A stretch of DNA of 64,000 bases from Streptomonospora nanhaiensis (GCF_013410565.1 NZ_JACCFO010000001.1:4960001-5024000); one strand, 5' to 3'. Shown: positions 24,564 to 33,110, counted from the stretch's first letter. The notes: a model not told the origin generated them from the sequence alone. Numbers and translations: made by a program.

Positions 24564-25898
24564 ATGAGTTCTGTGCCCATCGCCGCCGAGCAGGAGCCCG
24601 GCAGCACCATCACCCTGCTGGAACCCGGTGACGGTTCCGGGCTGGTGCGGCGCACGGTCCTGCCCGGGGGCCTGCGTGTGGTCACCGAGGCCATGCCGGG
24701 GGTGCGCTCGGCGGCGTTCGGGATCTCGGCCACCACCGGTTCCCGCGACGAGGACGGCGAGCACGCCGGTGCCGCGCACTTTTTGGAGCACCTGCTGTTC
24801 AAGGGCACCCGGCGGCGCGACGCCATGGAGATCTCCGCGCTGCTGGACAGTGTGGGCGCCGACCACAACGCCTACACCACCAAGGAGCACACCTGCTACT
24901 ACGCCAAGGTGCTGGACCGCGACCTGCCGCTGGCCATCGACGTGGTCGGCGACATGGTGGCCAACTCCGTCCTGGACCCCGGTGAGGTCGAGACCGAGCG
25001 CGGCGTGATCCTTGAGGAGATCGCCATGAACGAGGACGAGCCCGGCGACCTCATCGACGACGTCTTCGCCGCGCACGTCTACGGCGACACCGCGCTGGGC
25101 CGGCCCATCCTGGGCACCAACGAGACCATCGCCAAGCTTAGCCGCGACCGGATCTTCGAGCAGTACCGCGACGCCTACGTGCCGGGCGAGCTGATCGTGG
25201 CGGCGGCCGGCAACCTCGACCACGACACCGTGGTGGAGCAGGTCCGGGCGGTCTTCGCCGAGCAGTCGGCGGCGGCGGGCGACGCCCGCCCGGCGCGCCC
25301 GCGCATCGGCGGCGGCCCCGTGGCCGTGCACGCCGGCTCCCGCCTGGTGTCCCGCGACACCGAGCAGGCGCACCTGATCCTGGGCCGCGAGGGCCTGCCG
25401 CGCACCGATCCGCGCTGGTACGCGCTGCGGGTGCTGGGCTCGGCGCTGGGCGGCGGGATGTCCTCCCGGCTGTTCCAGGAGGTCCGCGAGAAGCGCGGCC
25501 TGGCCTACTCCGTGCAGGCGTTCCACAACTCCTACGCCGACACCGGCGTCTTCCAGGTCTACGCGGGCTGCCTGCCCGACAAGATCGACGAGGTGCTGTC
25601 GGTGTGCCGCGAGGAGCTGGCCAAGGCCGCCGCGTCGGGGATCAGCCCCGAGGAGCTGGAGCGCGCCAAGGGCCAGATCAAGGGCTCGTGGGTGCTGGGC
25701 ACCGAGGGCAGCAACTCCCGCATGGGCCGGCTGACCGTGCACGAGCTGGGCTACCCGCGGCACTTCTCGCTGGACGACGACCTCGCGCTGTTCGACGCGG
25801 TCACCGCCGACGACGTCGCCGAGGTCGCCGCCGAGGTGCTGGGCCGCCCCGAGGCCCTGGCGGTGATCGGCCCCTACGACGAGGGCCGCTCCTTCTGA
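24564..25898 (+). CDS. M16-family zinc metalloprotease (processing-peptidase-like)
   Basis: An M16B peptidase, the relative of mitochondrial processing peptidase always found behind pnp in actinomycetes; its bacterial substrates are poorly known. The 444-residue protein has the inverted zinc motif HFLEH (His72, Glu75, His76) and the distal glutamate region ETERGVILEEIAMNEDEP. The second, non-catalytic domain carries the R/Y pair in SSRLFQEVREKRGLAYSV. There is no signal peptide, so it is probably cytoplasmic. The ATG at 24564 follows GAGGAAGG. dapB, which often follows in Streptomyces, is replaced here by a TetR gene. Confidence 0.95.
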   Translation: MSSVPIAAEQEPGSTITLLEPGDGSGLVRRTVLPGGLRVVTEAMPGVRSAAFGISATTGSRDEDGEHAGAAHFLEHLLFKGTRRRDAMEISALLDSVGADHNAYTTKEHTCYYAKVLDRDLPLAIDVVGDMVANSVLDPGEVETERGVILEEIAMNEDEPGDLIDDVFAAHVYGDTALGRPILGTNETIAKLSRDRIFEQYRDAYVPGELIVAAAGNLDHDTVVEQVRAVFAEQSAAAGDARPARPRIGGGPVAVHAGSRLVSRDTEQAHLILGREGLPRTDPRWYALRVLGSALGGGMSSRLFQEVREKRGLAYSVQAFHNSYADTGVFQVYAGCLPDKIDEVLSVCREELAKAAASGISPEELERAKGQIKGSWVLGTEGSNSRMGRLTVHELGYPRHFSLDDDLALFDAVTADDVAEVAAEVLGRPEALAVIGPYDEGRSF

Positions 25899-25906
25899 GG
25901 CCCGGG

Positions 25907-25933
25907 CGTGCGGCCGGGCCGCCCGGCCGCACG
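25907..25933 (+). terminator. Hairpin after the M16 protease gene
   Basis: CGTGCGGCCGGG and CCCGGCCGCACG form a perfect 12-bp stem with a 3-base loop, nine bases after the stop codon. Confidence 0.75.
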
Positions 25934-26090
25934 CGCCCCTCCGCGCCCCCGCTCACCCCGGAGCAAGATCACGAACACGGACCGTCCGGGATACGATCGG
26001 GAGACCGGTGCCCGAAGCGGCCCCTGTGCGCCGTATGTGTCGGGTGACCGGTTTGGACGGGGCTGTGGGCGCGGAAGGGCGGGATCGGGC

Positions 26091-26708
26091 GTGGGGGACG
26101 ACCAGAGCCGGCTGGGACCGGCCCGGCCGGGCGCCGAGCGGCCGCTGCGGGCCGACGCCCGGCGCAACCGGGCGCGCGTGCTGGAGGTCGCCAACGCGGT
26201 GTTCGCCGCCGAGGGGCTGTCGGTGCCCGTGCACGAGATCGCCCGGCGTGCGGGTGTGGGCACCGGGACGGTCAGCCGGCACTTCCCGACCAAGGAGGCG
26301 CTGTTCGCGGCCGTGCTGGCCGACCGGCTGGAGCGCTACGCGGCGCGCGCCGACGAACTGGCCGAGGCCGACGACCCCGGGGCCGCGTTCTTCGCGTTCT
26401 TCGCGTTCCTGGTCGAGGAGGGCGCGCTCGACCGGGGGCTGACCGACGCCCTGGTGGGCAGCGGAATCGACAAGAGCGCCCTGTCGGCCCAGGGCCGCGG
26501 CGTGATGGGCGCGCTGGGCCGGCTGCTCACCCGCGCACAGCAGGCCGGCGCGGTGCGCGGCGACGTCGGCATCACCGAGGTGCGGTCCCTGCTGGTGGGG
26601 TGCCTGTCGCGCAGGGCCGGCCGCGAGGACGGCGCCGACGGCGAGGACGCCGAGGCCGGCCGGCGCATGGTGGCCGTGGTCCGCGACGGCCTGCGCGCCC
26701 GGGGCTGA
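26091..26708 (+). CDS. TetR/AcrR-family transcriptional regulator
   Basis: A 205-residue regulator. The N-terminal helix-turn-helix reads VHEIARRAGVGTGTVSRHFPTKEALFAAVL (about 40-69), diagnostic for TetR. The ligand domain is short and contains AFFAFFAFLVEEG and the end LLTRAQQAGAVRGDVGITEVRSLLVGCL, the pattern of the SbtR-like C-terminal domain. The GTG at 26091 fits the HTH position and has GGGA upstream. A GATACGAT segment about 90 bases before it may be its promoter. Its target is unknown; the DHA2 exporter 4 kb away, with an orphan palindrome, is one candidate. Confidence 0.9.
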   Translation: MGDDQSRLGPARPGAERPLRADARRNRARVLEVANAVFAAEGLSVPVHEIARRAGVGTGTVSRHFPTKEALFAAVLADRLERYAARADELAEADDPGAAFFAFFAFLVEEGALDRGLTDALVGSGIDKSALSAQGRGVMGALGRLLTRAQQAGAVRGDVGITEVRSLLVGCLSRRAGREDGADGEDAEAGRRMVAVVRDGLRARG

Positions 26709-26712
26709 GCAC

Positions 26713-26747
26713 GCGGGGCGCGGGCCGCGCCGGCGGCCGCGCCCCGC
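26713..26747. terminator. Hairpin between convergent TetR and deaminase genes
   Basis: GCGGGGCGCGG (26713-26723) and CCGCGCCCCGC (26737-26747) pair perfectly. The stem lies between the two stop codons and can serve both genes. Confidence 0.6.
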
Positions 26748-26763
26748 GCGCTCGGCGCCGGGA

Positions 26764-27243
26764 TCAGGCGCGGCCGTGGAACCGGCGCTGGAGTTCGCGG
26801 ACCTGGGCGTCCAGGCCGGGCACCGGGCCCTCGACCACCACTCCGGGGGCGACCTCGTTGACCGGAAGCGGGCGCACCGGCGGGGCGGGCACCCCCCACT
26901 CGGTCAGCCACGCGGTGAGCTGCGCCGAGGAGCTGATGTAGACGATGCGGCCCAGGCCCACCCAGGCGTGGGCGGCGGCGCACATGGGGCAGTGCTCGCC
27001 GGAGGTGTAGACGGTGGAGGCGGCACGCTCGGCGGGGGCGAGGTGCGCGGCCGACCAGCGGGCCAGTTCGAACTCGGGGTGGCGGGTGTGGTCGCCCCCG
27101 GCCACGCGGTTGCGGTCCTCGCCGAGCACGGTGCCGTCGGGGCCGACCAGGACGGATCCGAACGGCTCGTCGCCGTCCTCCAGCGCCTCGGTGGCCAGTT
27201 CCACGCAGCGGTGCAGGTAGGTCAGTTCGGAATCGGACACCAC
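26764..27243 (-). CDS. Nucleoside/guanine deaminase-like protein (CDA fold)
   Basis: A zinc-dependent deaminase of the cytidine/deoxycytidylate deaminase fold, 159 residues, closest to the guanine deaminase / tRNA adenosine deaminase branch. The zinc and catalytic motif is HPEFELAR instead of the common HAE, and the second half is HCPMCAAAHAW (PCxxC-like CPMC). FGSVLVGPDGTVLGEDRNRV precedes it. The substrate (guanine, or another purine or pyrimidine) is uncertain. The GTG at 27243 follows AGGAGG with a 5-base spacer; a second GTG is one codon later. Confidence 0.85.
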   Translation of the reverse strand: MVSDSELTYLHRCVELATEALEDGDEPFGSVLVGPDGTVLGEDRNRVAGGDHTRHPEFELARWSAAHLAPAERAASTVYTSGEHCPMCAAAHAWVGLGRIVYISSSAQLTAWLTEWGVPAPPVRPLPVNEVAPGVVVEGPVPGLDAQVRELQRRFHGRA

Positions 27244-27467
27244 GGCGGCCTCCTGGCGGGGTGTGTGCGGACGGGACGGCGGCGGGGCCGCCGACCCGCA
27301 TCCTAGGGAGTGTTCTACGGACGCTCGCCCCGCTGCGCGGCGCCCCGGGGAGGGATGCTCGCTCTCGCCGCTTCTCGTCGGTCGGCAGGGAACCACCCTG
27401 ACTCCCTCCTGGGCCTTGCGAGAGCGGCACCGGTCCCTGCTCTGCCGCGCCGAGGGCCCCGGGGCGG

Positions 27468-27683
27468 CTACCAGGTGGGGAGCTCCCGGCGCATCAGCTC
27501 GGCCCAGCGCTCGTCGACGCGGGCGGGGTCGAGGTGGATCCGGGCGCCGCTCGCGCGCGGGCCGGCGGGCCCCGCCGCGGGGGCCGCCTCCAGCGGCAGG
27601 ACGAGGGGGCACAGCCACGCCGCGCCCGCGAGGAGTCCGCGCGCCGCGGAGCGGACCGCGCGCCAGGTGACCGACGTCAGCAT
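27468..27683 (-). CDS. Small hypothetical protein, 71 residues (DUF6059-like?)
   Basis: A small protein with one hydrophobic stretch (LLAGAAWLCPLVLPL, about 17-31), a Pro/Ala/Gly linker, and a polar end DPARVDERWAELMRRELPTW. The layout recalls the short DUF6059 proteins of actinomycetes, but the match is by style only. There is no ribosome binding site; TACACA lies 7 bases before the ATG, so a leaderless start is possible. It stands alone between the deaminase and VOC genes. Confidence 0.4.
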   Translation of the reverse strand: MLTSVTWRAVRSAARGLLAGAAWLCPLVLPLEAAPAAGPAGPRASGARIHLDPARVDERWAELMRRELPTW

Positions 27684-27764
27684 GTGCGCGTGTGTACCCG
27701 CTCGGGCGGGCGCGCAACCGTCCCGGGCGCGGGGCGGGCGGTCGCGGAGGGGTGGAACGGCGCT

Positions 27765-27792
27765 GCCCCCGCCCCGGTGGCGGGGCGGGGGC
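27765..27792 (-). terminator. Hairpin after the VOC gene pair
   Basis: GCCCCCGCCCC (27765-27775) and GGGGCGGGGGC (27782-27792) form a perfect 11-bp stem with a 6-base loop, about 60 bases after the stop of the VOC gene on the minus strand. Confidence 0.7.
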
Positions 27793-27852
27793 CGGCGGGC
27801 CGCCACGGCCGCGCGCGGCCGTCCGTCCGGCGGCCGTCGGGGACCCCGTGCG

Positions 27853-28245
27853 CTACGGCTCCTGGAGCACGGAGAGGATGTTCCCGGCGGGGTCGGTGAA
27901 CCAGGCGATCGAGGGCCCGCCGCCGCGCGCCCGGGCGATTCCCTTGCCGTCCTGGTCGAAGCCGGGAGAGCGCAGGAACGCCACGCCGCGCGCCGCGAGG
28001 CCGTCGACGGCCTCGTCGATGTCCTCGACCGCGAAGTTCAGGACGGTGTAGGCGGCGGGCGTGAAGTCGGGCTTGGGATAGACCAGGACCTGCGCGCCGC
28101 CGGGCAGGCGCAGGGCGAGCAGGCCGTGCTCCTCCATGCCCGGGACCGGTTCCACGGTCAGTCCGAGGGTGTCGCGGTAGAACGCTGCGGCCGCGGCGGT
28201 GTCGTCCACCGCGAACCCGCTGTAGGCCGTGCTGTCGGCGAGCAT
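27853..28245 (-). CDS. VOC (glyoxalase/bleomycin-resistance fold) protein
   Basis: A 130-residue vicinal-oxygen-chelate protein with two beta-alpha-beta-beta-beta modules: SGFAVDDTAAAAAFYRDTLGLTVE and VLNFAVEDIDEAVDGLAARGVAF, ending with WFTDPAGNILSVLQEP, where the Glu near the end is a typical metal ligand. The family covers lyases, dioxygenases and antibiotic-binding proteins; the reaction is unknown. The ATG follows AAGGGAG. It lies 28 bp behind a second VOC gene in the same direction, so the two are probably co-transcribed. Confidence 0.9.
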   Translation of the reverse strand: MLADSTAYSGFAVDDTAAAAAFYRDTLGLTVEPVPGMEEHGLLALRLPGGAQVLVYPKPDFTPAAYTVLNFAVEDIDEAVDGLAARGVAFLRSPGFDQDGKGIARARGGGPSIAWFTDPAGNILSVLQEP

Positions 28246-28273
28246 GCCGGCTCCCTTCGTGGTCGGGCGGGTG

Positions 28274-28651
28274 CTACATGGCGGCGCGGTGCTCCTCGCT
28301 CATCTGGATGAGCTGCACGTAGTTGCCGTCGGGGTCGACGGCGGTGGCGAACAGGCTGCCGTCGCGGTCCTCCAGCGGCGCCAGCCACGTGGTGTGGAGC
28401 CGGTCGAGGCGCTCGACGGCCGCGCGGGCGTCCTCGACGTGGAAGTTGAGGATCAGCCGGCCCGGCTCGGGGTTGGCGGCGCCGACGTCGTCGCGGCTGT
28501 CGATCATCAGGTAGACCGGGCCGAACTTGAGGACGCGGTAGGACTCCACCTTGGTGTCCTCCTCGGGCGCGAGGCCTTGGGCGTACCAGGCGTGCAGGCG
28601 CTCGGGGTCGGTGCTGGACAGCAGCATGCTGTCGATGGCGGCGTGGGTCAT
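28274..28651 (-). CDS. VOC family protein
   Basis: A 125-residue single-domain VOC protein: SSTDPERLHAWYAQGLAP, LILNFHVEDARAAVERLDRL, and FATAVDPDGNYVQLIQMSEE with the usual D-P-x-G-N and terminal ligand region. AAGGAGG lies in front of the ATG. Together with the next VOC gene it forms a small operon downstream of the DHA2 exporter. A binding protein for a toxic compound is possible, but only by association. Confidence 0.88.
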   Translation of the reverse strand: MTHAAIDSMLLSSTDPERLHAWYAQGLAPEEDTKVESYRVLKFGPVYLMIDSRDDVGAANPEPGRLILNFHVEDARAAVERLDRLHTTWLAPLEDRDGSLFATAVDPDGNYVQLIQMSEEHRAAM

Positions 28652-28762
28652 GGTGCCTCCTTCTCACATGGTGCGGTGGGGTGCGGTTGTGCCGTCATGG
28701 GTGCCGACTCCCGCCCGGGCCGAAACTCATCGGTCGGCGGGGCGGCGGGTGGCCGCGCGGTT

Positions 28763-30355
28763 TCAGGGGGCGGCGGGCTCGGGGCGCGGGTCGGCGGCGT
28801 CGGCGCCGGGACCGGGCGCGGCGGCCGCGCCGGAGGCGGCGGGGCGCAGCAGGACGATCGCCAGCACGCCGAACACCGCCATCAGGACGGCGCCCGCGAC
28901 GGCCGTGGTGGTGAGGCCCAGGACGAACGCCTCGCGGGCGGGGGCCAGCAGGCGCCCGGCGGTTGCGGCGGGCAGGTCGGCCGCCGCGGCGACCGCCGCC
29001 GCCAGGCTGTCGCCGACCGCGCCGGCGGTCCCGGCCGGGGCGTCGTCGGGCACCGTGATCCGGGCGCGGTAGACGGCGGTGCTCAGGCTGCCCAGCAGCG
29101 CCACGCCCAAGGCGACGCCGAACTCGCCGGCGGTCTCGGAGATCGAGGCGGCGGACCCGGCCTTGGCGGGCGGAGCGGACCCCACCACCACGTCGGCCAC
29201 GAGCGCGGCGCCCGGTCCCAGGCCGAGCGAGGCGACCGCCAAGCCGGCCACCACGAGGAGCGTTCCGCTGTCGGCGTCCACCTGGGTGAGCAGCAGGAAC
29301 CCGAACGCGGTGACGATCATCCCGCCGCCGATGACGTTGGCGGTGCCCACCCGGCGGGCCAGGCCGGGGGCCAGCATCGTTCCGGCGATCATCACCAGGG
29401 ACGGCGCCACCAGGCGCAGGCCCGCCTCCAGCGCGGAGAGGCCCGCCACGAGCTGGAGGTACTGGGAGAGCAGCAGGAACGTGCCGCCCATGGCAACGGC
29501 GCCCATCGCCGAGACGGCGAGGCCCACCGAGAACGTCCGCCGGGTGAACAGCCGGAGGTCGAGCAGGGGGTCGGCGAGGCGGAGTTGGCGCCGGACGAAC
29601 ACCGCGCCCACCACCGCGCCCGCGGCGACGGCGGCGGCCGGGACCGGGGAGAGGCCGTGGGCGGCGGACTCCTTGATGCCGTAGACGACGGGCAGGATGG
29701 CGGCGAGCGACAGGGCCACGCTGACCGGGTCGAGCCGGCCGGCGGCGGGGTCGCGGTGCTCCGGCAGCAGCAGCGGCGCGGTGACCAGCAGCAGCACCAT
29801 GACGGGCACGCCGAGCAGGAACACCGATCCCCACCAGAACCACTCCAGGAGCACCCCGCCCACCACGGGGCCGATGGAGGTGCCGCCCATGAAGCAGCTC
29901 GCCCACACCGCGATGGCCACGCCGCGCTGGCGGGGGTCGCGGAACATGTTGCTGATGAGGGCGAGGGTGGAGGGCATCAGCGTGGCGCCCGCGACGCCGA
30001 GCACGGTGCGCGCGGCGATGAGGAGGGCGGGGGTGGCGGCGTAGGCGGCCGCCGCGGAGGCGAGGCCGAACGCCGCGCCGCCGATCATGAGGAGGCGCCG
30101 GCGGCCGACGCGGTCGCCGAGGGTGCCCATCGTGACGAGGAAGCCCGCGATCATGAAGCCGTAGACGTCCATGATCCACAGCAGTTCGCTGCCGCTGGGG
30201 CGGAGGTCGGCCGTCAGGTGGGGCAGGGCGAGGTGCAGCACGCTCATGTCGAGTGACAGCAGCAGGGTCGGCAGCGCGAGCACTGCCAGCCCCAGCCATT
30301 CGCGCCGTCCCGCCCGCACCGGTGCCGCGGGGGCGGCGGTCACGCCGGTGTCCAT
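28763..30355 (-). CDS. DHA2-family (14-TM) multidrug MFS exporter
   Basis: A proton-driven drug exporter of the EmrB/QacA branch, 530 residues with about 14 helices. Motif A of the MFS reads LGDRVGRRRLLMIGG in loop 2-3. Motif C in helix 5 is GTSIGPVVGGVLLEWFWWGSVF, and helix 1 carries the DHA2 motif LDMSVLHLALPHL. The C-terminus is Ala/Pro-rich. The ATG at 30355 follows AAAGGA. An 18-bp palindrome 24-41 bases upstream is a likely repressor site, but no regulator gene lies next to it. The two VOC genes follow in the same direction. Confidence 0.93.
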   Translation of the reverse strand: MDTGVTAAPAAPVRAGRREWLGLAVLALPTLLLSLDMSVLHLALPHLTADLRPSGSELLWIMDVYGFMIAGFLVTMGTLGDRVGRRRLLMIGGAAFGLASAAAAYAATPALLIAARTVLGVAGATLMPSTLALISNMFRDPRQRGVAIAVWASCFMGGTSIGPVVGGVLLEWFWWGSVFLLGVPVMVLLLVTAPLLLPEHRDPAAGRLDPVSVALSLAAILPVVYGIKESAAHGLSPVPAAAVAAGAVVGAVFVRRQLRLADPLLDLRLFTRRTFSVGLAVSAMGAVAMGGTFLLLSQYLQLVAGLSALEAGLRLVAPSLVMIAGTMLAPGLARRVGTANVIGGGMIVTAFGFLLLTQVDADSGTLLVVAGLAVASLGLGPGAALVADVVVGSAPPAKAGSAASISETAGEFGVALGVALLGSLSTAVYRARITVPDDAPAGTAGAVGDSLAAAVAAAADLPAATAGRLLAPAREAFVLGLTTTAVAGAVLMAVFGVLAIVLLRPAASGAAAAPGPGADAADPRPEPAAP

Positions 30356-30721
30356 GGCAGTCCTTTCCGGAAGGCGTTGCCGAACATGTGTTCGGCGGTC
30401 TACCGGGATGGACCCGGCGGCGGCGGAGAACTCATCGCCCCTCCGCGCGCGCGGCGACGTGACGTGCGTCTCACCAGGAGTGGGAGGAGACCGCGGCCGG
30501 GGCCCGGAGCCCGCGCGGGGCCCGGTGCGCGGCCCCGAGCGGTGGGGGCGCGGTCCGCGCGCCCCCTGCCCCGCTTCCGGGAGCCGGGCGAGGGTGAGCG
30601 GCCCCCGCACCGGCCCGCACCGGGGGCGCGCGCGAACGTGCCGCCTCCTCCGCGGCGGCAGGGCTCCGCCGCGGCTCGGACCGATAAGGCCGCCCGGCCG
30701 CCGGGCCGCCGGTGCGCGCGC
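30356..30721. promoter_or_regulatory. Upstream region of the DHA2 exporter
   Basis: No gene is supported in this 366-base stretch. It contains the palindrome described separately and otherwise GC-rich sequence. The gene on its right reads the same way and ends at 30722, so part of it is that gene's 3' flank. Confidence 0.4.
30379..30396. promoter_or_regulatory. Palindromic operator before the DHA2 exporter
   Basis: GCCGAACATGTGTTCGGC is a perfect inverted repeat with 8-base arms and a TG centre. Size and position (24-41 bases before the start codon) fit a TetR- or MarR-type repressor site. The nearest TetR gene is at 26091-26708. Confidence 0.6.
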
Positions 30722-31075
30722 TCAGTCGGTCCCGTCGGCCTCGTCGGGTTCGGCGGTGGAGGTGGACGTGGGCTCCGGCTCCGGGTAGGCGGTGGGCTCG
30801 GGGGCGGCGGGCGGCACGGTGCCCTGGAACTCGGCGGTGCCGTCCCGGGCGCCGCCGCGCTCCCCGCCGCCCCCGTCGCGGTTGTCTTCGGGCCGGGGCG
30901 TGGCGGACACCGTGACCGTCGCGGTCGCGGTGACCGGCGGCCTCGGGGGATCGGGCGCCTCGGGGCCGCCGCCCAGTCCGCCGAAGAGGGCGGTGCACGA
31001 GCCGAAGAGGAGCAGGAGCAGCACGATGATCCCGCATCCGGCCAGCACCGAAACGGGTCGGTTGCTCTGCACCAT
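30722..31075 (-). CDS. Hypothetical membrane-anchored protein with Pro/Thr-rich tail
   Basis: A 117-residue protein with a single N-terminal hydrophobic segment (VLAGCGIIVLLLLLFGSCTALFGGLGG) containing two Cys, followed by an extracytoplasmic low-complexity tail rich in Pro, Thr, Glu and Gly. It may be a membrane anchor or a poor lipoprotein. GAGGAGG with a good spacer precedes the ATG. It is the last gene of a three-gene minus-strand cluster with two conserved unknown proteins. Confidence 0.65.
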   Translation of the reverse strand: MVQSNRPVSVLAGCGIIVLLLLLFGSCTALFGGLGGGPEAPDPPRPPVTATATVTVSATPRPEDNRDGGGGERGGARDGTAEFQGTVPPAAPEPTAYPEPEPTSTSTAEPDEADGTD

Positions 31076-31138
31076 AGGCGCCTCCTCGTGTCGTGGGCGC
31101 GTCCGCGAAGGCCCGCGCGGGCGGCGCCCGCGCGGGGT

Positions 31139-31444
31139 TCAGTCGGCCGGTCCGCGCTCGGCGGGGCCGCCGCGGTCGGCTCCGGGGTCCTCGGTGCCGC
31201 CGTCCTCGGCGACCCGGCCCGCGATGCGGTAGTCCACGCGGACGTCGTGGTAGGTCGTGCCCGGCTCGACGCGTTCGGGCAGGTTGCGGCGGTCGCCGCC
31301 GTGGGCGGACTCGGGGTCCGGGTCGCCGGTGAAGCCCGGCACCACCGACGGCCGGCCGTGGAAGGTGACCTCCTCGGCCGTCGCCCCGGCCTCGATCTCC
31401 ACGTCCGCGCGGCGCGGGCGGTCGGGTCTGGCCACCGTGCTCAC
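31139..31444 (-). CDS. Conserved hypothetical protein, 101 residues
   Basis: No known domain is recognised. The soluble protein starts MSTVARPDRPRRADVEIE and has a conserved-looking block NLPERVEPGTTYHDVRVDYRIAGRV; the C-terminus is a disordered Gly/Asp/Glu tail. Its start overlaps the end of the larger upstream gene by four bases (ATGA), so the two are translationally coupled. I believe I have seen similar pairs in other actinomycetes, but no function is known to me. Confidence 0.7.
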   Translation of the reverse strand: MSTVARPDRPRRADVEIEAGATAEEVTFHGRPSVVPGFTGDPDPESAHGGDRRNLPERVEPGTTYHDVRVDYRIAGRVAEDGGTEDPGADRGGPAERGPAD

Positions 31445-32679
31445 CTCGCCTCGCGCGCGGCCTGGACGGCGCGGCTCACCACGGAGCCGGCGTCGCGGCC
31501 CACCTGCCGGGCCCCCGCCCGCACGCCCCGGATGCCGCGCAGCACGCGCTGCGAGGCGGTGGGCGCGGGCTCCGGCCCGCTCGTCTCCTCGGCCGGGGTG
31601 CGCTCCCGGCCTCCGGTCTGGTCGGCGCGCCGCAGCCGGGGCGCGCCGGGCACCGCCGGCCCGCGCTCCCGGCGGGGGGCCGGGCTGCCGGTGCCCCCGT
31701 CAGCGGGGGGCCGGTCGGCGCGGTGGGCGGGTTCGGGAGCGGTGTCGTAGTCGAGGCCGGGGTCGGCGGTGCCCGGGGCACCCGCCCCGGGCGCGGGCTC
31801 GCCGGCGCCCACGCCGCCGGGGCCGTCCTCGGGGCCTGATGGGGTGTCCTCGGCCGGCTCCCCGGTGTCCAGGTCGGCTTCCCCGGGCGGGGGTTCGTCG
31901 GAGGGGTAGCCCCAGACGGCGTCGGCGGCGCTCTCGGCGGAGGCCGGCGCGGCGGGCGCGGGGCCGGGGGCCGCCGGCGCGGTGCCGCCGCCCTGGGCGC
32001 CGGCGGCGGACCGCCCGGCCGCGCCCCCGGCGACCGCGTCGCCGGCCGGCCCGGCGGCGCGGTCGCCCGCACGGGCCCTCCGGCCCACCGCGTCCGCCAC
32101 CGGCGCCGCCGGGGCCGCGCCGCCGCCCGCCAGGGCGCCCAGCCCGCCGGCCGCCGCCTCCGCGCCCCTGCCGAGGACGCCGGTGGCCTGCCCGGCGACG
32201 CCCCCGACCTCGTCGACCGCCGACTTCAGCGGCCCGGCCAGGCCCTCCGTGATGAGCTGCGGGTTCTCGTCGATGGTGCGCAGCACCCGCTCGATGATCG
32301 CCGCGACGTTGTCCAGCCGCACCTTGAGCCGGGCCTGCGCCTCGACCCCGCGCAGGGTCAAGGAAACCGCGCCCAGGTCGACGTCGGCGCCCACGTTGAG
32401 CCGCAGCAGGTCGCCCACCTCCGCCTGGAGCGACACGCGCGCCCGCAGGTTCTCGACGTCCAGGTCGATCTCGTCCACCGCCAGGTCGGGCACGTCCAGC
32501 AGGACGTCCGGCTCCTGGTCGGTGGCCGCGCGCTTGGCCGGTGCGGCCCGCGCGGCGCGCCCGTTGCGCGGCGCCTCACCGGTCACCCGCCGCGCCCGCA
32601 CCCGCCGCTCCGGGGTTTCGCGGTCGGTCGGGGAACCGGCGCGGTCCCGGCGCGGGCCCTCCATGCCGCCTCCAGTCAT
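31441..32679 (-). CDS. Conserved hypothetical protein with repeat-like amphipathic core and disordered tail
   Basis: A 412-residue protein with three parts: a basic Arg/Ala N-terminus; an ordered core (about 60-190) reading VLLDVPDLAVDEIDLDVENLRARVSLQAEVG, then LNVGADVDLGAVSLTLRGVEAQ and a helix with NVAAIIERVLRTIDENPQL; and a 200-residue Ala/Gly/Pro/Glu-rich disordered region ending in a basic helix. The core's alternating hydrophobic strands suggest a beta structure lying on lipid or a shell, but this is speculation. The ATG at 32679 follows GGAGG; an ATG five codons later also has GGAGG. Confidence 0.7.
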   Translation of the reverse strand: MTGGGMEGPRRDRAGSPTDRETPERRVRARRVTGEAPRNGRAARAAPAKRAATDQEPDVLLDVPDLAVDEIDLDVENLRARVSLQAEVGDLLRLNVGADVDLGAVSLTLRGVEAQARLKVRLDNVAAIIERVLRTIDENPQLITEGLAGPLKSAVDEVGGVAGQATGVLGRGAEAAAGGLGALAGGGAAPAAPVADAVGRRARAGDRAAGPAGDAVAGGAAGRSAAGAQGGGTAPAAPGPAPAAPASAESAADAVWGYPSDEPPPGEADLDTGEPAEDTPSGPEDGPGGVGAGEPAPGAGAPGTADPGLDYDTAPEPAHRADRPPADGGTGSPAPRRERGPAVPGAPRLRRADQTGGRERTPAEETSGPEPAPTASQRVLRGIRGVRAGARQVGRDAGSVVSRAVQAAREAR

Positions 32680-33110
32680 GCCTGCCTCCCTGGCGGCGCG
32701 CAAAGCGGGCGCGGTGCGGTCCCGGCCGGTGCGGCGGGCCGACGCGGCTGCCTGCGGCGCCACGGTGTGCGTGTACGGCGGCGGCTGCCCGTGCCGTCCC
32801 TGGAGAAACCCTTTTGACCTGGTATTTCCCTGCCCTGGAGGCCGTCGCGGGGCGGCGGTGGGCGGCGGGGCCCGAAGCCGGGGCGAACCGCCGCCCGGCC
32901 CGGCGGGGCGCGCCCGCCCCGGTTCCCCCTCGCCCGGTCCTCTCGGCGGGGGCGCCGGTGTGCGGCGTCTCTCATCCGCCGACCGCGCCCGGAACTTCCC
33001 GCCTCCCGGCGACGACTGCTCTTATGGGCGGTGGCGGGCCCGCCCCGCCGAGTCCGCCGCCCGCCCCGCCCGCGTCCGCGCCGTCCCCACACGCCTCCGG
33101 AGCCGCCGCC
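32680..33110. promoter_or_regulatory. Divergent intergenic region, conserved-unknown cluster and MFS gene
   Basis: No gene is supported in these 431 bases. A less GC-rich patch around 32800-32835 (AACCCTTTTGACCTGGTATT) contains TTGACC and may hold a promoter for one of the two flanking genes. I could not assign the direction. Confidence 0.35.
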
